From Lagierella massiliensis (lineage in GTDB: Bacteria; Bacillota; Clostridia; Tissierellales; Peptoniphilaceae), in NCBI GenBank assembly GCA_030532135.1, contig JAUNLT010000005.1:25880-89879 (forward strand): a stretch of 64,000 nucleotides of DNA. Direction: 5' to 3'. A model generated the notes under the pieces. The model ran no database searches, had not been told where the DNA came from, and worked only from the letters and a program-made list of their open reading frames with translations. This document shows, piece by piece, positions 17,723 to 29,842 of the stretch. A program made the translations under genes and the position numbers. Every line of letters begins with the position of its first letter. Position 1 is the first letter of the stretch.

Positions 17723-18820
17723 ATGAAATTTCAAATAAACCAAAGAGAATTATTAAAACATATCAACATTGCTCAAAAGGCAATTTCTGCAAGAACTACA
17801 CTACCTATATTAGAAGGTATTTTATTTGAAGCTGAAAATAATAAATTAACATTAAAAGCAACTGATTTAGAATTAGGAATTAAAACTTCAACAGATTGTA
17901 TTGTGGAAGAAGAGGGAAAAATTGTTATAAATTCCTCAATGATAGGAAATATAGTTAGAAAACTTCCAGATTCTACTATTAATTTCAATATAACGGGAGA
18001 AAATATACAAATAAGATGTGCAAATTCAGAATTTAATTTAATTGGATTTGATTCATATGACTATCCTCCTCTACCAAATGTAGATATAGAGACGAAAATA
18101 GAAATTCCTTGTGAAATTATGAAAGAAGCTATTAGAAAAACCGTATTTGCCGCTTCTATTGATGAATCTAGACCTTCTTTAACTGGTGTAATGATAGAAG
18201 TTTCTAAAAACTATTTGAGTTTTGTAGCTCTTGATGGCTTTAGAATTGCACTTATGAGATACGAAAGTGAAATTGAAGAAGATATAAAAGAGATAGTACC
18301 GTCTAGATCTTTAAATGAATTAAGTAAAATAATGAATGATGATTGTGATATAACACTTAGTTTTGTTAAAAATAATATTTTATTTGATCTAGGAGATACT
18401 CTTATATACTCAAGGCTTTTAGATAGGAATTTCTTTGATTATAAGGATATAATTTTTTCTCCCTCTACTTGTAAAGTAAAAGTTGTAAAAAGAGAGTTAC
18501 AAGATGCCTTAGAGAGGGCTTCACTATTGGCAAGAGAAGAAAAAGCTAATTTAATAAAAATTTCTATTTCAGAAAATAATATTCACGTTACATCTAATTC
18601 TGAATATGGAAATGTTTCTGAAAATATATTTTGCGAAAAAGAGGGAAATGATTTAGATATAGCATTTAATGCTAAGTATTTACTGGATGGGTTAAAGGTC
18701 ATTGACGCACAGGACTGTATACTAAACTTAACAGATAGTTTAAAACCATGTATTATACAACCAGTGGATGAGTCGGGATATTTCTATCTAGTTTTACCTG
18801 TTAGATTGGGGAGACAATAA
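17723..18820 (+). CDS. dnaN: DNA polymerase III beta sliding clamp
   Basis: The processivity clamp; 365 residues in three structurally similar clamp domains. Recognised by the N-terminal LPILEGILFEA, the segment SRPSLTGVMIEV and the C-terminal YLVLPVRLGRQ, close to the family's usual ending. AGGAGA (17713-17718) overlaps the end of the trinucleotide tract. The stop overlaps the ATG of the next gene. Confidence 0.96.
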   Translation: MKFQINQRELLKHINIAQKAISARTTLPILEGILFEAENNKLTLKATDLELGIKTSTDCIVEEEGKIVINSSMIGNIVRKLPDSTINFNITGENIQIRCANSEFNLIGFDSYDYPPLPNVDIETKIEIPCEIMKEAIRKTVFAASIDESRPSLTGVMIEVSKNYLSFVALDGFRIALMRYESEIEEDIKEIVPSRSLNELSKIMNDDCDITLSFVKNNILFDLGDTLIYSRLLDRNFFDYKDIIFSPSTCKVKVVKRELQDALERASLLAREEKANLIKISISENNIHVTSNSEYGNVSENIFCEKEGNDLDIAFNAKYLLDGLKVIDAQDCILNLTDSLKPCIIQPVDESGYFYLVLPVRLGRQ

Positions 18821-19026
18821 TGGAAGAGATAAAAATAAGTACAGAGTTTATAAAGCTTGAACAATTATTAAAATTAGTAAATATTGCATCTTCAGGAGGA
18901 ATGGCAAAGGAATTAATATTAAGTGAAAAAGTTCTTGTAAATGACAATATTGAAACTAGAAGAGGAAAAAAGTTAAGACCTGGAGATAAGGTACAGTATT
19001 TAGATTCAGTTTATTTAATAAAATAG
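18820..19026 (+). CDS. yaaA: S4-domain RNA-binding protein, YaaA/RlbA family
   Basis: A 68-residue S4-like protein between dnaN and recF, as in B. subtilis. It has FIKLEQLLKLVNIASSGGMAK and VLVNDNIETRRGKKLRPGD, the RNA-binding S4 core. It probably binds rRNA or tRNA; its exact role is not fixed. Its start overlaps the dnaN stop, so translation is coupled. Confidence 0.92.
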   Translation: MEEIKISTEFIKLEQLLKLVNIASSGGMAKELILSEKVLVNDNIETRRGKKLRPGDKVQYLDSVYLIK

Positions 19027-19034
19027 GTGAAGTT

Positions 19035-20150
19035 TTGAAGATATTAAGTTGTTATCTTTTGAATTTTAGAAATTTTAACAATTTAAATATAAGATTTTTC
19101 GAAAAACTCAATATAATAATTGGAGATAATGCAAAGGGAAAGACTAATATTTTAGAGGCTTTATACTTTAGTGCTAAAGGAAAATCTTTTAAGTCTGCAA
19201 AACAAGAAGACTTAATTAAATTAGGAAAAATGGAGAGTTTTATTAGGACGGATATAGATTCTTCAGGTCTTGAAGAAAAAATAGAAGTTAAAATATCTAG
19301 AAATTCTCAAAAGATTATTAGAATTAATGAAAATAAAATAGATACAATGAAAACTCTTCGTTCTTTTTTTGATATAGTTACTTTTACACCAGAAGATATT
19401 AAGATAATTAAAGAATCAAAGTCTTTTAGGCGTGAGTTTTTGGATGAAGTTATTTCAGGTATAATTCCAAGTTATGAAAATTTATTGATTAAATACAATA
19501 AGATTTTAAATCAAAGAAACTATATTTTAAAAAATAATAAAAATATAAGTTATTTTAAAGAACAAGTTCAAGCCTCTACAAAACAACTTGCACAAGAAGG
19601 TGCAAAAATAATGAGAATGCGTTCAAAGTACATTTTTATGCTTGAAGAAAAAGCTAAACTTGTACATGATAGTTTAACTTATAATAAAGAAAAACTAGAT
19701 ATATTATATAATAAAAATTCCGAAAATTCTTATAGTGATATAAATAATAATTATAATATTCTATATAAAGGTTTACAGGATAATTTAAATCTAGATCTTA
19801 ATAGAGGTTTTACTTCTGTTGGCCCTCATAGAGATGATATTTCTATTTTAGTAAATGGGCTTGAATCTAGAGTTTTTTTGTCACAAGGACAACAAAGAAC
19901 ACTTACTCTAACATTGAAACTTGCACAGACAAAGTTATATGACGAAATTAAAGAATCAAGTCCAATAATACTATTAGATGATGTATTTTCAGAACTTGAT
20001 GATGACAGAATAAATTATCTTTTAAAGGAGATTAAAGATTATCAGTGTATAATAACTTCTACTGATGAAGGTTTTATAAAAAATTATAATGGTGAGTATA
20101 GAATTTTTGAATTTATTGACGATAGATTGGAAATTAAAAAGTTTAGATGA
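19035..20150 (+). CDS. recF: DNA replication and repair protein RecF
   Basis: An SMC-like ATPase that loads RecA at gaps. The 371 residues begin from a TTG at 19035 preceded by AGGTGA. Walker A is GDNAKGKTN, the ABC signature FLSQGQQRT, and Walker B ILLDDVFSELD. The gene ends with a TGA, showing that UGA also serves as a normal stop codon in this genome. Confidence 0.96.
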   Translation: MKILSCYLLNFRNFNNLNIRFFEKLNIIIGDNAKGKTNILEALYFSAKGKSFKSAKQEDLIKLGKMESFIRTDIDSSGLEEKIEVKISRNSQKIIRINENKIDTMKTLRSFFDIVTFTPEDIKIIKESKSFRREFLDEVISGIIPSYENLLIKYNKILNQRNYILKNNKNISYFKEQVQASTKQLAQEGAKIMRMRSKYIFMLEEKAKLVHDSLTYNKEKLDILYNKNSENSYSDINNNYNILYKGLQDNLNLDLNRGFTSVGPHRDDISILVNGLESRVFLSQGQQRTLTLTLKLAQTKLYDEIKESSPIILLDDVFSELDDDRINYLLKEIKDYQCIITSTDEGFIKNYNGEYRIFEFIDDRLEIKKFR

Positions 20151-20163
20151 TATGAAAGGATAA

Positions 20164-22080
<1,917 letters not shown>

Positions 22081-22091
22081 GAGGTGGTAAA

Positions 22092-24524
22092 GTGAGTGAA
22101 TTAATAAAAGATCATGCTAATATTATGGATGTCAATATAGACAAAGAGATGAAAAAATCCTACCTAGATTACTCTATGAGTGTTATAGTTTCAAGAGCTT
22201 TACCTGATGTAAGAGACGGACTAAAACCTGTCCATAGAAGAATTATTTATTCTATGCAACAACAAGGGTTATTTCCCGATAGGGGTTTTACAAAATCTGC
22301 TAGACTTGTAGGGGATGTAATGGGTAAATTTCACCCACATGGAGACTCTGCTATTTATGATGCAGTGGTAAGGCTTGCTCAAGATTTTAATATGAGATAT
22401 CCTCTTGTACAAGGACAAGGTAACTTTGGTTCTATTGATGGAGATGGAGCTGCTGCACCTAGGTATACCGAACTTAGAATGAACAAGTTATGTCTTGAAA
22501 TGTTAAGGGATATAAATAAAGAAACTGTAGACTTTCAAGAAAATTATGATGGAAGAGAACTTGAACCTGTGGTACTTCCATCTAGATTTCCAAACCTTAT
22601 TGTAAATGGTTCATCAGGTATTGCGGTTGGGATGGCTACAAATATGGCACCTCATAATTTAGGAGAAACCATTGACGGAATAATCTCATATATTGATAAT
22701 AGAGAAATTACTATAGATGAACTTAGGGAGCATATAAAAGGACCTGATTTTCCTACAGGTGGTCACATAATGGGTAAACAAGGAATTTCTAATGCCTATA
22801 ACACAGGTAGGGGTAAGGTAATTTTAAGAGCGGTTGCAGAAATTGAAGAACATAAGAAAAGACAAAGGATTGTAATTACTGAAATTCCATATCAAGTAAA
22901 TAAGTCTAACCTTATAATGAAGATTGTGGAACTTGTAAAAGATAAGAGAATTGATGGAATATCAGACTTAAGAGATGAGTCCGATAGAAAAGGTCTTAGA
23001 ATTGTAATAGAACTAAAGAGGGATGCAAACGCTCAAATTGTTTTAAATAACCTTTATAAGTACAGCCAAATGCAAATTACATTTGGTATTATAAACTTAG
23101 CTCTTGTAAATGGAGTTCCTAAGGTATTGAATTTAAAACAACTTATAAAATATTATGTGGATCATCAAGAAGAAGTAATAACTAGAAGATGTGAATTTGA
23201 TTTAAAGAAGGCAAAAGATAGAGCTCATATTGTAGAAGGACTTTTAAAGGCCATTGACAATATTGATGAGATTATAAAAATAATTAGAGAATCTTATTCA
23301 GACGCTCTTGAAAGACTTATGGAAAGATTTGGTTTTACTCAAGTTCAAGCTCAATCTATATTAGATATGAGACTTAGAAGACTTCAAGGACTTGAAAGAG
23401 AAAAACTTCAAAATGAATATGAAGAATTAATTAAAGAAATTGAAAGACTTGAAGAAATTCTTGCAAATAGAACTTTACTTCTTGATATAATAAAGAGTGA
23501 ACTTATAGAAATAAAAGAAAAATTTGCAGACAAGAGAAGAACTAAGATTAAACCTAATTATAATGAAATAGATATTGAAGAGCTTATTGAAGAAGAAGAT
23601 GTCTTAATAACCGTTACAAAACATGGATATGTTAAAAGAACTCCAACTGATACTTATAGAGTACAAAATCGTGGAGGTAAGGGGATTTTAGGGTTAAATC
23701 TTAAGGATGGGGACTATGTGGATTCACTATTTGTAACATCTACTCATAGCACCATTGCATTCTTTACAAATAAAGGAAGAGTTTACACCTTAAAAGCATA
23801 TGAAATACCTGAAGGAAGTAGACAGGCGAGAGGACAAGCTCTAGTTAATTTAATTCAAATATCTAAGGGTGAAATTGTACAAGCTGCTATTCCTTTTAAT
23901 GAGGATGAAGAAGATCATTATCTACTAATGGCTACAAAATCAGGTCTTATTAAAAAAACTAAAATTAGTTTATTTAAAAACTTGAGAAAATCAGGACTTA
24001 TAGCTATAGTTTTAAAAGATGATGATGAACTAATTTCTGTAAGATCGATTGGTAAAAATGAACAGGCTATAATGATAACCAAAAAGGGTCTATGTATTAG
24101 ATTTAATATTAATAAGATTAGAGCAATTGGAAGAGCTGCTCAGGGTGTAAAGGGAATAACCCTAAATGAAGGTGATCAAGCTGTAGCTATGGATATTGTA
24201 GAGGACAATAAGTATTTACTTGTAGTTTCTGAAAATGGTTATGGTAAAAAGACTGTTATAGAGAGATACAAAGTCCAAAACCGTGGAGGAAAAGGTGTTA
24301 AAACCTATAAAATATCAAATAGAACCGGTGATATAGTATCTGCTAAATTAGTAAAAATAGACGATGAAATCATTCTTATGTCAGCTAAAGGCGATGTCAT
24401 AAGACTTGAAGTAAGGCAAGTATCTACTAAAGGTAGAGATACCATGGGAGTAAAGATACGTGAAGTCGTAGATGATGGCGATAAAATTGTAGCCGTAGCC
24501 AAGTATATAGATGATTTAGAATAA
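22092..24524 (+). CDS. gyrA: DNA gyrase subunit A
   Basis: The breakage-reunion subunit, 810 residues from a GTG start with GGAGGTG upstream. The catalytic tyrosine is Y125 in [10 protein letters not shown]. The quinolone-resistance region is [10 protein letters not shown], with the wild-type Ser86 and Asp90. The C-terminal beta-pinwheel has the GyrA box QNRGGKG, seen twice ([11 protein letters not shown] and [11 protein letters not shown]). The stop overlaps the next reading frame, so the stress module is probably in the same transcript. Confidence 0.97.
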   Translation: MSELIKDHANIMDVNIDKEMKKSYLDYSMSVIVSRALPDVRDGLKPVHRRIIYSMQQQGLFPDRGFTKSARLVGDVMGKFHPHGDSAIYDAVVRLAQDFNMRYPLVQGQGNFGSIDGDGAAAPRYTELRMNKLCLEMLRDINKETVDFQENYDGRELEPVVLPSRFPNLIVNGSSGIAVGMATNMAPHNLGETIDGIISYIDNREITIDELREHIKGPDFPTGGHIMGKQGISNAYNTGRGKVILRAVAEIEEHKKRQRIVITEIPYQVNKSNLIMKIVELVKDKRIDGISDLRDESDRKGLRIVIELKRDANAQIVLNNLYKYSQMQITFGIINLALVNGVPKVLNLKQLIKYYVDHQEEVITRRCEFDLKKAKDRAHIVEGLLKAIDNIDEIIKIIRESYSDALERLMERFGFTQVQAQSILDMRLRRLQGLEREKLQNEYEELIKEIERLEEILANRTLLLDIIKSELIEIKEKFADKRRTKIKPNYNEIDIEELIEEEDVLITVTKHGYVKRTPTDTYRVQNRGGKGILGLNLKDGDYVDSLFVTSTHSTIAFFTNKGRVYTLKAYEIPEGSRQARGQALVNLIQISKGEIVQAAIPFNEDEEDHYLLMATKSGLIKKTKISLFKNLRKSGLIAIVLKDDDELISVRSIGKNEQAIMITKKGLCIRFNINKIRAIGRAAQGVKGITLNEGDQAVAMDIVEDNKYLLVVSENGYGKKTVIERYKVQNRGGKGVKTYKISNRTGDIVSAKLVKIDDEIILMSAKGDVIRLEVRQVSTKGRDTMGVKIREVVDDGDKIVAVAKYIDDLE

Positions 24525-24535
24525 TGGAGGATAAT

Positions 24536-24844
24536 ATGAGTTTAAACTATGAAATTAAAGAAGAACAAGATCAAATATTGATTTTTCTTGAAGGAGACTT
24601 GGATGCATATTCAAGTGACGACTTTAAAGAAGCCGTACTTAAAGTCATAGAAGATCCAAAGGATATAAAGTTAAACGCAAAAAAATTGAACTTTATAGAC
24701 TCTACAGGACTTGGAAGTTTGATAAGTATTTACAATTCTATTAAAGAAAATAACAAAAATATCTGTATTGAAGATATTAAACCTAATGTTAAGCAAATTT
24801 TTGAAATTACAGAACTAAATAAGCTTTTTAACATTGAGGAGTAA
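24536..24844 (+). CDS. STAS-domain anti-sigma factor antagonist (RsbV/SpoIIAA-like)
   Basis: A 102-residue STAS protein of the anti-anti-sigma family. It keeps the phosphorylation motif with Ser56 in FIDSTGLGSL. The ATG at 24536 is preferred over the one at 24524 because GGAGG (24526-24530) precedes it at 5 bases. In partner-switching systems it binds the anti-sigma factor when unphosphorylated and so frees the sigma factor. It stands between gyrA and the two other module genes. Confidence 0.88.
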   Translation: MSLNYEIKEEQDQILIFLEGDLDAYSSDDFKEAVLKVIEDPKDIKLNAKKLNFIDSTGLGSLISIYNSIKENNKNICIEDIKPNVKQIFEITELNKLFNIEE

Positions 24845-24848
24845 GTAT

Positions 24849-25196
24849 ATGAAAAAGTATTATTTATCTTTTGAATACACACCTGAAAATTTTTCATTAG
24901 CTAGATTAAATGTATCTTTTATTGCAAATAAGGTAGGATTTAACATTGAAGAAGTTGAAGATATTAAAGTTTCACTTAGTGAAGCTTTAAATCTTTTAAT
25001 TGGAATTTCTAAAGAAGCAAAAATTGTATTCTTCGCCTCTGAAGAAAAATTAGATATTGAGGTTATAGCTTTAGACCCTGATATGGAAAAAATAGGTGAA
25101 ACTAATAAATTTGCAAAGATAATTTTAGAAACCCTTATGGATGAAGTTGAAATAAAGGAAGGTTTAATAAAAATTAGTAAAAAACGTAAGGATTAA
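24849..25196 (+). CDS. RsbW/SpoIIAB-like anti-sigma factor lacking clear ATP-binding motifs
   Basis: A 115-residue protein placed exactly where the anti-sigma kinase sits in sigB/sigF modules, and similar in its N-terminal half (FSLARLNVSFIANKVG, then IKVSLSEALN). In SpoIIAB the N-box is followed by DxGxG and GxG glycine motifs of the GHKL fold. Here the corresponding stretch is ALDPDMEKIGETNKFAKI, with no DxGxG and no second glycine box, and the N-box Asn is shifted. It may still bind the sigma factor but probably cannot phosphorylate the STAS protein. The ATG at 24849 is chosen for its GAGGAG. Confidence 0.7.
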   Translation: MKKYYLSFEYTPENFSLARLNVSFIANKVGFNIEEVEDIKVSLSEALNLLIGISKEAKIVFFASEEKLDIEVIALDPDMEKIGETNKFAKIILETLMDEVEIKEGLIKISKKRKD

Positions 25197-25200
25197 GACT

Positions 25201-25980
25201 ATGACCGATAAAAAAAGAAAATTGAGTGATATCGAAACTAAAGAATTATTCGAAGAATACAGTAAGACCCAAGACTTTGCCATAAGAGAAGAACTAGTTA
25301 AAAGACATATATATATTGCTGAAATTCTTGCAAAGAAATACGCAAATAGAGGAATTGAATATGACGATTTATTTCAAGTTGCAAGCCTTGGACTTTTATT
25401 AGCCATAGATAGATTTGATGTTTCTAAAGGGTTTGAATTTTCAAGTTATGTTACTCCAACAATAGTGGGAGAAATTAAAAAGTACTTTAGAGATAAAGGT
25501 TGGGTAATTAGAGTTCCAAGAAGAATACAGGAAATGTCTAAAAAAGTTAATGTGGCAAAAGTACAACTTTCTCAACATCTTCAAAAAACTCCAACTATAG
25601 GAGATATAGCAGATTACTTGGAAGTTACTGAAGAAGAAGTAATAGAGGCGATTGAAGGAAGTAAAGTGTATTATCCTTCATCGCTTGAAGTAACCTATGA
25701 CTCTCAAAATGAAGATAAAGAAGCGAATTTATCTGATTTAATTGGAAAAATTGATGAAGATTATGAAAAAGTGGAACTTAAAGATTTAATTGAGAGAGTT
25801 ATGGAAAAGCTCAATGATTTAGAGAAAAAAGTAATTATAGAAAGGTACTTTGAAAAAAGAACTCAAATTTCCATAGCAAAGTCAATGGATATAAGCCAAA
25901 TGTCAGTTTCTAGAATTGAAAAAAAGGCATTAAAAAAATTTAGGGAAGAGTTTGAAAAGGATGGTATAAGTGAAAAATAA
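25201..25980 (+). CDS. RNA polymerase sigma factor of the SigB/SigF/SigG type
   Basis: A 259-residue group 3 sigma-70 factor. Region 2 has YDDLFQVASLGLLLAIDRFD and FSSYVTPTIVGEIKKYFRDKGW. Region 3 includes RVPRRIQEM. Region 4 has LEKKVIIERYFEKRTQISIAKS and QMSVSRIEKKALKKF. RVPRRIQE and the STAS/anti-sigma neighbours point to the general-stress/sporulation branch, and the absence of sporulation genes here favours a stress role. It overlaps the following CWB2 gene by 11 bases. Confidence 0.9.
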   Translation: MTDKKRKLSDIETKELFEEYSKTQDFAIREELVKRHIYIAEILAKKYANRGIEYDDLFQVASLGLLLAIDRFDVSKGFEFSSYVTPTIVGEIKKYFRDKGWVIRVPRRIQEMSKKVNVAKVQLSQHLQKTPTIGDIADYLEVTEEEVIEAIEGSKVYYPSSLEVTYDSQNEDKEANLSDLIGKIDEDYEKVELKDLIERVMEKLNDLEKKVIIERYFEKRTQISIAKSMDISQMSVSRIEKKALKKFREEFEKDGISEK

Positions 25981-27001
25981 AATAATTGCAGTAGTAGCTC
26001 TTATATGTCTTTTGACAATTCCAAGTACTTCTCTTGCTGAAAGTAAAAAATATCTCTATAGAATTTCAGGAAATAGCAGGTATGAAACAGCAGTGATGAC
26101 AAGTAAGGTATCCTATAAAAAAGCATCAAATGCAGTTATTGTAAGTGGTAGAAAATTTCCTGATGGACTTACAGGGGGAGTTTTAGCTTCTGTGCTAAAT
26201 GGTCCCGTACTTTTAGTAGATAAGGATACGATACCCCAGTCTGTTAAAGATGAATTAAAGAGGTTACAAGTAAAAAACATATATGTAGTAGGTGGAGAAA
26301 GTACAATTTCTAATGCTAGTATAAGTCAGTTAAATGGGTATAAAATAATCAGAGTCAAAGGTTATAACCGTATAAAAACAGCTACTGAAGTATTAAAACA
26401 CATTGATAGTTCTGGATATTCGTATAATAAGAGATATTTAGCTTTTGCAAATAGTCAAAAATTTCCCGACTCACTTTCAGCAAGTGGATATTTAGCAAAT
26501 ACTAAAATACCTCTACTTTTAACAAATGGTAAAACCTTAGAACAAGAAAATATTGATGTGTTAAATAATAGAGGAATTAGGGAAGTAATAATAGCAGGGG
26601 GAGAAAGTTCTGTAAATCCTCGTATTTTGTCAAATAACAATATAGTAAATAAAATTGAAAAGACAAGTTTTAGTGGAAAAAGCAGATATTTAACTTCACT
26701 TGATATTGCAAAAAAGGGATTTAGTAATGCTAAATCCATTGTACTTGTGAGTGGAGAAGACTTTCCCGATGCACTTTCCGCATCTAATATAGCAAAATAT
26801 GTAAAAGGACCTATACTTTTAACAAATTCATCTAGTATAGATAAAAATATAGTAGATTATATTAAAAATTCAGAAATCAATAGAATTATAGTAGTTGGGG
26901 GTAAAAGTCGAGTACCTGATAAACTACTTGAAGTTATAAATAGGGATCAAATTAGAGGACCTGAAGAAATTGGAGATCCTGATGAAGATCCTGTAGGTTA
27001 A
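25970..27001 (+). CDS. Secreted CWB2-repeat cell-wall protein
   Basis: A 343-residue exported protein from a GTG start. The N-terminal signal peptide ends at about STSLAES. The remainder is three cell-wall-binding type 2 (CWB2) repeats, each with an RYETA/RYLTS-type start, a FPDxLSAS motif and a VVGGxS-type end. There is no other domain, so it may simply coat the wall. The reading frame overlaps the sigma factor, which suggests that the sigma factor's transcript also makes this surface protein. It ends in an acidic tail (GDPDEDPVG). Confidence 0.85.
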   Translation: MKNKIIAVVALICLLTIPSTSLAESKKYLYRISGNSRYETAVMTSKVSYKKASNAVIVSGRKFPDGLTGGVLASVLNGPVLLVDKDTIPQSVKDELKRLQVKNIYVVGGESTISNASISQLNGYKIIRVKGYNRIKTATEVLKHIDSSGYSYNKRYLAFANSQKFPDSLSASGYLANTKIPLLLTNGKTLEQENIDVLNNRGIREVIIAGGESSVNPRILSNNNIVNKIEKTSFSGKSRYLTSLDIAKKGFSNAKSIVLVSGEDFPDALSASNIAKYVKGPILLTNSSSIDKNIVDYIKNSEINRIIVVGGKSRVPDKLLEVINRDQIRGPEEIGDPDEDPVG

Positions 27002-27025
27002 AAGAGAAAGAAAGAAGGGATTAAG

Positions 27026-28411
27026 ATGCAATTAAATTACGAGAAGAAAAATATTTGGAATAATGTATCTGAAAATGAATTAAAAGAAATTTTTGAATAT
27101 TCTGAAAGATATAAGGATTTTTTAGATCATGCAAAAATCGAAAGAGAAGCAACTGAAACTATAATTAAAAAAGCAGTAGAAAATGGATATATTAGCCTTG
27201 AAGAAGCTCTAAAAGGTAAAATTAAAAAAGGCGATAAAATATATTTAAACAATAAAAATAAATCAGTTGTAATGATGGTAGTAGGAAATGACATAACTGA
27301 AGGTATGCACATTTTAGGATCTCACTTAGATTCTCCAAGACTTGATTTAAAACAAAATCCACTATTTGAAGAAGGTCATATGGCTTATTTCAAAACCCAT
27401 TACTATGGTGGAGTTAAAAAATATCAATGGACTACTATGCCTTTGGCACTTCATGGAACAGCTATAACAAAAGATGGAAAGAAATTAAATTTTGCCATTG
27501 GTGAAAAAGAAGAAGATCCAGTATTTTATATTACAGATTTATTGATTCACCTTTCTAAAGATCAAAGAAAGAAGAGTATGGACGAAGGTATAACTGGAGA
27601 ACAGTTAAATGTAATCATAGGTCATAATTCATATAAAGCAAAGGACGATTCCAAAAACCCTATTAAAGATAATATTTTAGAATATTTAAATAAAGAATAT
27701 GGTATTGTAGAAGAAGATTTCCTAGTTGCTGAATTAACAGTTGTTCCTGCAGGAAAATCTAGAGATGTGGGATTTGATAAAGCTTTAATTGCATCTTATG
27801 GACATGATGATAAGGTATGTGCTTATGCATCACTTGAAGCTATATTAAAAGTTGAAAATCCTGAAAAGACAGCAGTTTCTCTTTTCGTAGACAAAGAAGA
27901 AATAGGTTCAGTAGGAAATGCTTCTATGGGAGCAAATTTCTTCCAAAATATGGTTGCTGAAGTTTTAAATAATCAAATTGAAAATTATTCAGATGTTCTT
28001 TTAAGAAGAGCGTTTGCAAATTCAAAAGTTTTATCTGCAGACGTAACTGTAGCATATGACCCTAGTTTCTCAGAAGTTGTAGAAAAGAATAATGTTTCCC
28101 TTTTAGGACATGGGGTAACACTTTCAAAATATACAGGTTCTGGTGGAAAATTTGGTTCAAATGATGCAAATTCTGAATTTTTACAAGAATTAAGAGTATT
28201 ATTTGATGAAAATAATATAGTTTGGCAAACTGGAGAATTAGGTAAAATAGATCAAGGTGGCGGTGGAACAATCGCCTTTATACTAGCAGCTTATGGAGCT
28301 GAAGTAGTTGATATTGGAACAGGTATGTTATCAATGCATGCACCAATAGAACTTCTATCAAAAGCTGATGCTTATATGACTTCAAAGGCATATGAAGTAT
28401 TTGTTAAATAA
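27026..28411 (+). CDS. M18-family aminopeptidase
   Basis: A cytoplasmic zinc aminopeptidase that removes N-terminal (often acidic) residues from peptides. The 461 residues include LGSHLDSPRLDL, YGHDDKVCAYASL and VDKEEIGSVGNASMGA, the metal-ligand segments of M18. The C-terminal SMHAPIELLSKAD carries the last His ligand. Length matches the family. It has its own terminator and lies 24 bases after the CWB2 gene, so readthrough from that operon is possible. Confidence 0.93.
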   Translation: MQLNYEKKNIWNNVSENELKEIFEYSERYKDFLDHAKIEREATETIIKKAVENGYISLEEALKGKIKKGDKIYLNNKNKSVVMMVVGNDITEGMHILGSHLDSPRLDLKQNPLFEEGHMAYFKTHYYGGVKKYQWTTMPLALHGTAITKDGKKLNFAIGEKEEDPVFYITDLLIHLSKDQRKKSMDEGITGEQLNVIIGHNSYKAKDDSKNPIKDNILEYLNKEYGIVEEDFLVAELTVVPAGKSRDVGFDKALIASYGHDDKVCAYASLEAILKVENPEKTAVSLFVDKEEIGSVGNASMGANFFQNMVAEVLNNQIENYSDVLLRRAFANSKVLSADVTVAYDPSFSEVVEKNNVSLLGHGVTLSKYTGSGGKFGSNDANSEFLQELRVLFDENNIVWQTGELGKIDQGGGGTIAFILAAYGAEVVDIGTGMLSMHAPIELLSKADAYMTSKAYEVFVK

Positions 28412-28421
28412 TATAAAATTA

Positions 28422-28453
28422 GAATCTGTCAAATTTTGACAGGTTCTTTTTTT
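28422..28453 (+). terminator. Intrinsic terminator after the aminopeptidase gene
   Basis: GAATCTGTCAAA (28422-28433) pairs with TTTGACAGGTTC (28435-28446) through one G-U pair, then a T run. Confidence 0.85.
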
Positions 28454-28546
28454 ATTTAAAACTTAATAAATTAAGTAGTTATATAAAAAACATTAATAAA
28501 TTAGAAATTACATTTATTTAATGATATAATTGAAAAGGTGATGTAA

Positions 28547-29302
28547 ATGTATAATGTAGGAATTGATATTGGATCAACAGCTTCAAAGGTTGTTGTATTA
28601 GACGATTCTAAAAGAGAAATTTTGCATAAAAAAGTTATGCCAACTGGGTGGAGTTCTGTTCAAGTAAGCAAGGACATTGAACAGTGGCTATTATCAAAAG
28701 GTGTAAATAAAGAAAATAGCAAAGTTGTGGCAACAGGTTATGGAAGGGTATCTGTTCCTTTTAGTGATAAAGTTGTAACTGAAATAACTTGTCATGGTAA
28801 AGGAGCTAGTTTTTTTAATCCAAATGATATGACTATTATAGATATAGGTGGGCAAGATACAAAAGTAATTAGTTTTAAAGACAATTTTATAAATGATTTT
28901 AAAATGAATGACAAGTGTTCAGCTGGAACGGGAAAGTTTTTAGAAGTAATGGCAGGACGACTGGGAGTTGACTTAGATGAGATGTTTGAACTAGCAAAAA
29001 AAGGTAAGGATATAAAAATTTCATCTATGTGTACAGTATTTGCAGAAACTGAAATTATCTCTTTAATAGGAAAAGGAACGCCAAAAGAGGATATTGCTTG
29101 TGGTGTAATACATTCTATAATAAATAAGGTAATAATACTTGTAAATAGAATTCCAAAGTCTGATAATTACTTCCTAACAGGAGGATTTTCAGGAAATGAC
29201 TATATGGTTGAAAATATCTCCAAGATGTTAGATGCAAAAGTAGAAACTCATAAAGATGCTAGATTTGCTGGAGCTATTGGAGCTGCAATGCTTGCTAAAT
29301 AA
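28547..29302 (+). CDS. 2-hydroxyacyl-CoA dehydratase activator (BadF/HgdC family ATPase)
   Basis: An ASKHA-fold ATPase that transfers one electron to a 2-hydroxyacyl-CoA dehydratase as ATP is hydrolysed. The 251 residues begin MYNVGIDIGSTASK and contain DIGGQDTK. The cluster-bridging cysteines are C124 (DKCSAGTG) and C162 (SSMCTVFAE). The length matches HgdC-like activators. No dehydratase subunits are adjacent, so its partner is elsewhere in the genome or it serves another reductase. A TATAAT at 28525-28530 lies upstream. Confidence 0.9.
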   Translation: MYNVGIDIGSTASKVVVLDDSKREILHKKVMPTGWSSVQVSKDIEQWLLSKGVNKENSKVVATGYGRVSVPFSDKVVTEITCHGKGASFFNPNDMTIIDIGGQDTKVISFKDNFINDFKMNDKCSAGTGKFLEVMAGRLGVDLDEMFELAKKGKDIKISSMCTVFAETEIISLIGKGTPKEDIACGVIHSIINKVIILVNRIPKSDNYFLTGGFSGNDYMVENISKMLDAKVETHKDARFAGAIGAAMLAK

Positions 29303-29541
29303 TGGAATATTTAGATATAAGAAAAAAATCTATCTTGATGTAATTTTACTTTCAGATACGGATAAAGTAGTATTCCTTTATAGAAGAGTTTACGGGAGAT
29401 TGTAAAAAGTTTTTATTTTACACCTATTTATTCATAAAAAATTGATAAAGAAGTAACAAAAAATTACATTGTAATTAAAGGGTATTATTAAATTAAAAAG
29501 ATATAAACCCAAATAGAATGAAATTTTTATAAAAAATAAAA
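29303..29541 (+). other. Non-coding gap with a short open stretch
   Basis: The 540-base gap between the activator and the DUF1287 gene has no ORF with a start and ribosome site. One short open segment, running to a stop near 29403, reads VILLSDTDKVVFLYRRVYGRL in the frame after the activator stop. It could be the tail of a lost gene, but I do not recognise it. Confidence 0.3.
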
Positions 29542-29590
29542 GAATGTATCAACCATAATTTTATTAGAATTTAGGTTGATACATTTTTAT
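29542..29590 (+). terminator. Hairpin terminator
   Basis: GAATGTATCAACC (29542-29554) pairs with GGTTGATACATTT (29574-29586), followed by T's. No intact gene lies directly before it, so it may end the activator transcript or a lost gene. Confidence 0.7.
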
Positions 29591-29842
29591 TTATCTATTT
29601 TAGTTTTTTCATATGATAAAACTTATTTTAATTTTAAGGCGATTCATGACTAAAATAAATTACTAATGAAAGATTTAGTATATAATTTTTGAATTATGTT
29701 ATTAGATTGTAAAAATACTGCAATTTATATTTTGATTAAATTCTAAATTTAATCAAGAAAAGTTACAATATTTCAAAATTGTGGATATTTTATAAAAATT
29801 TAGATAATATATATTTAATAAAATTTAGAAAGAAGGATAGTC

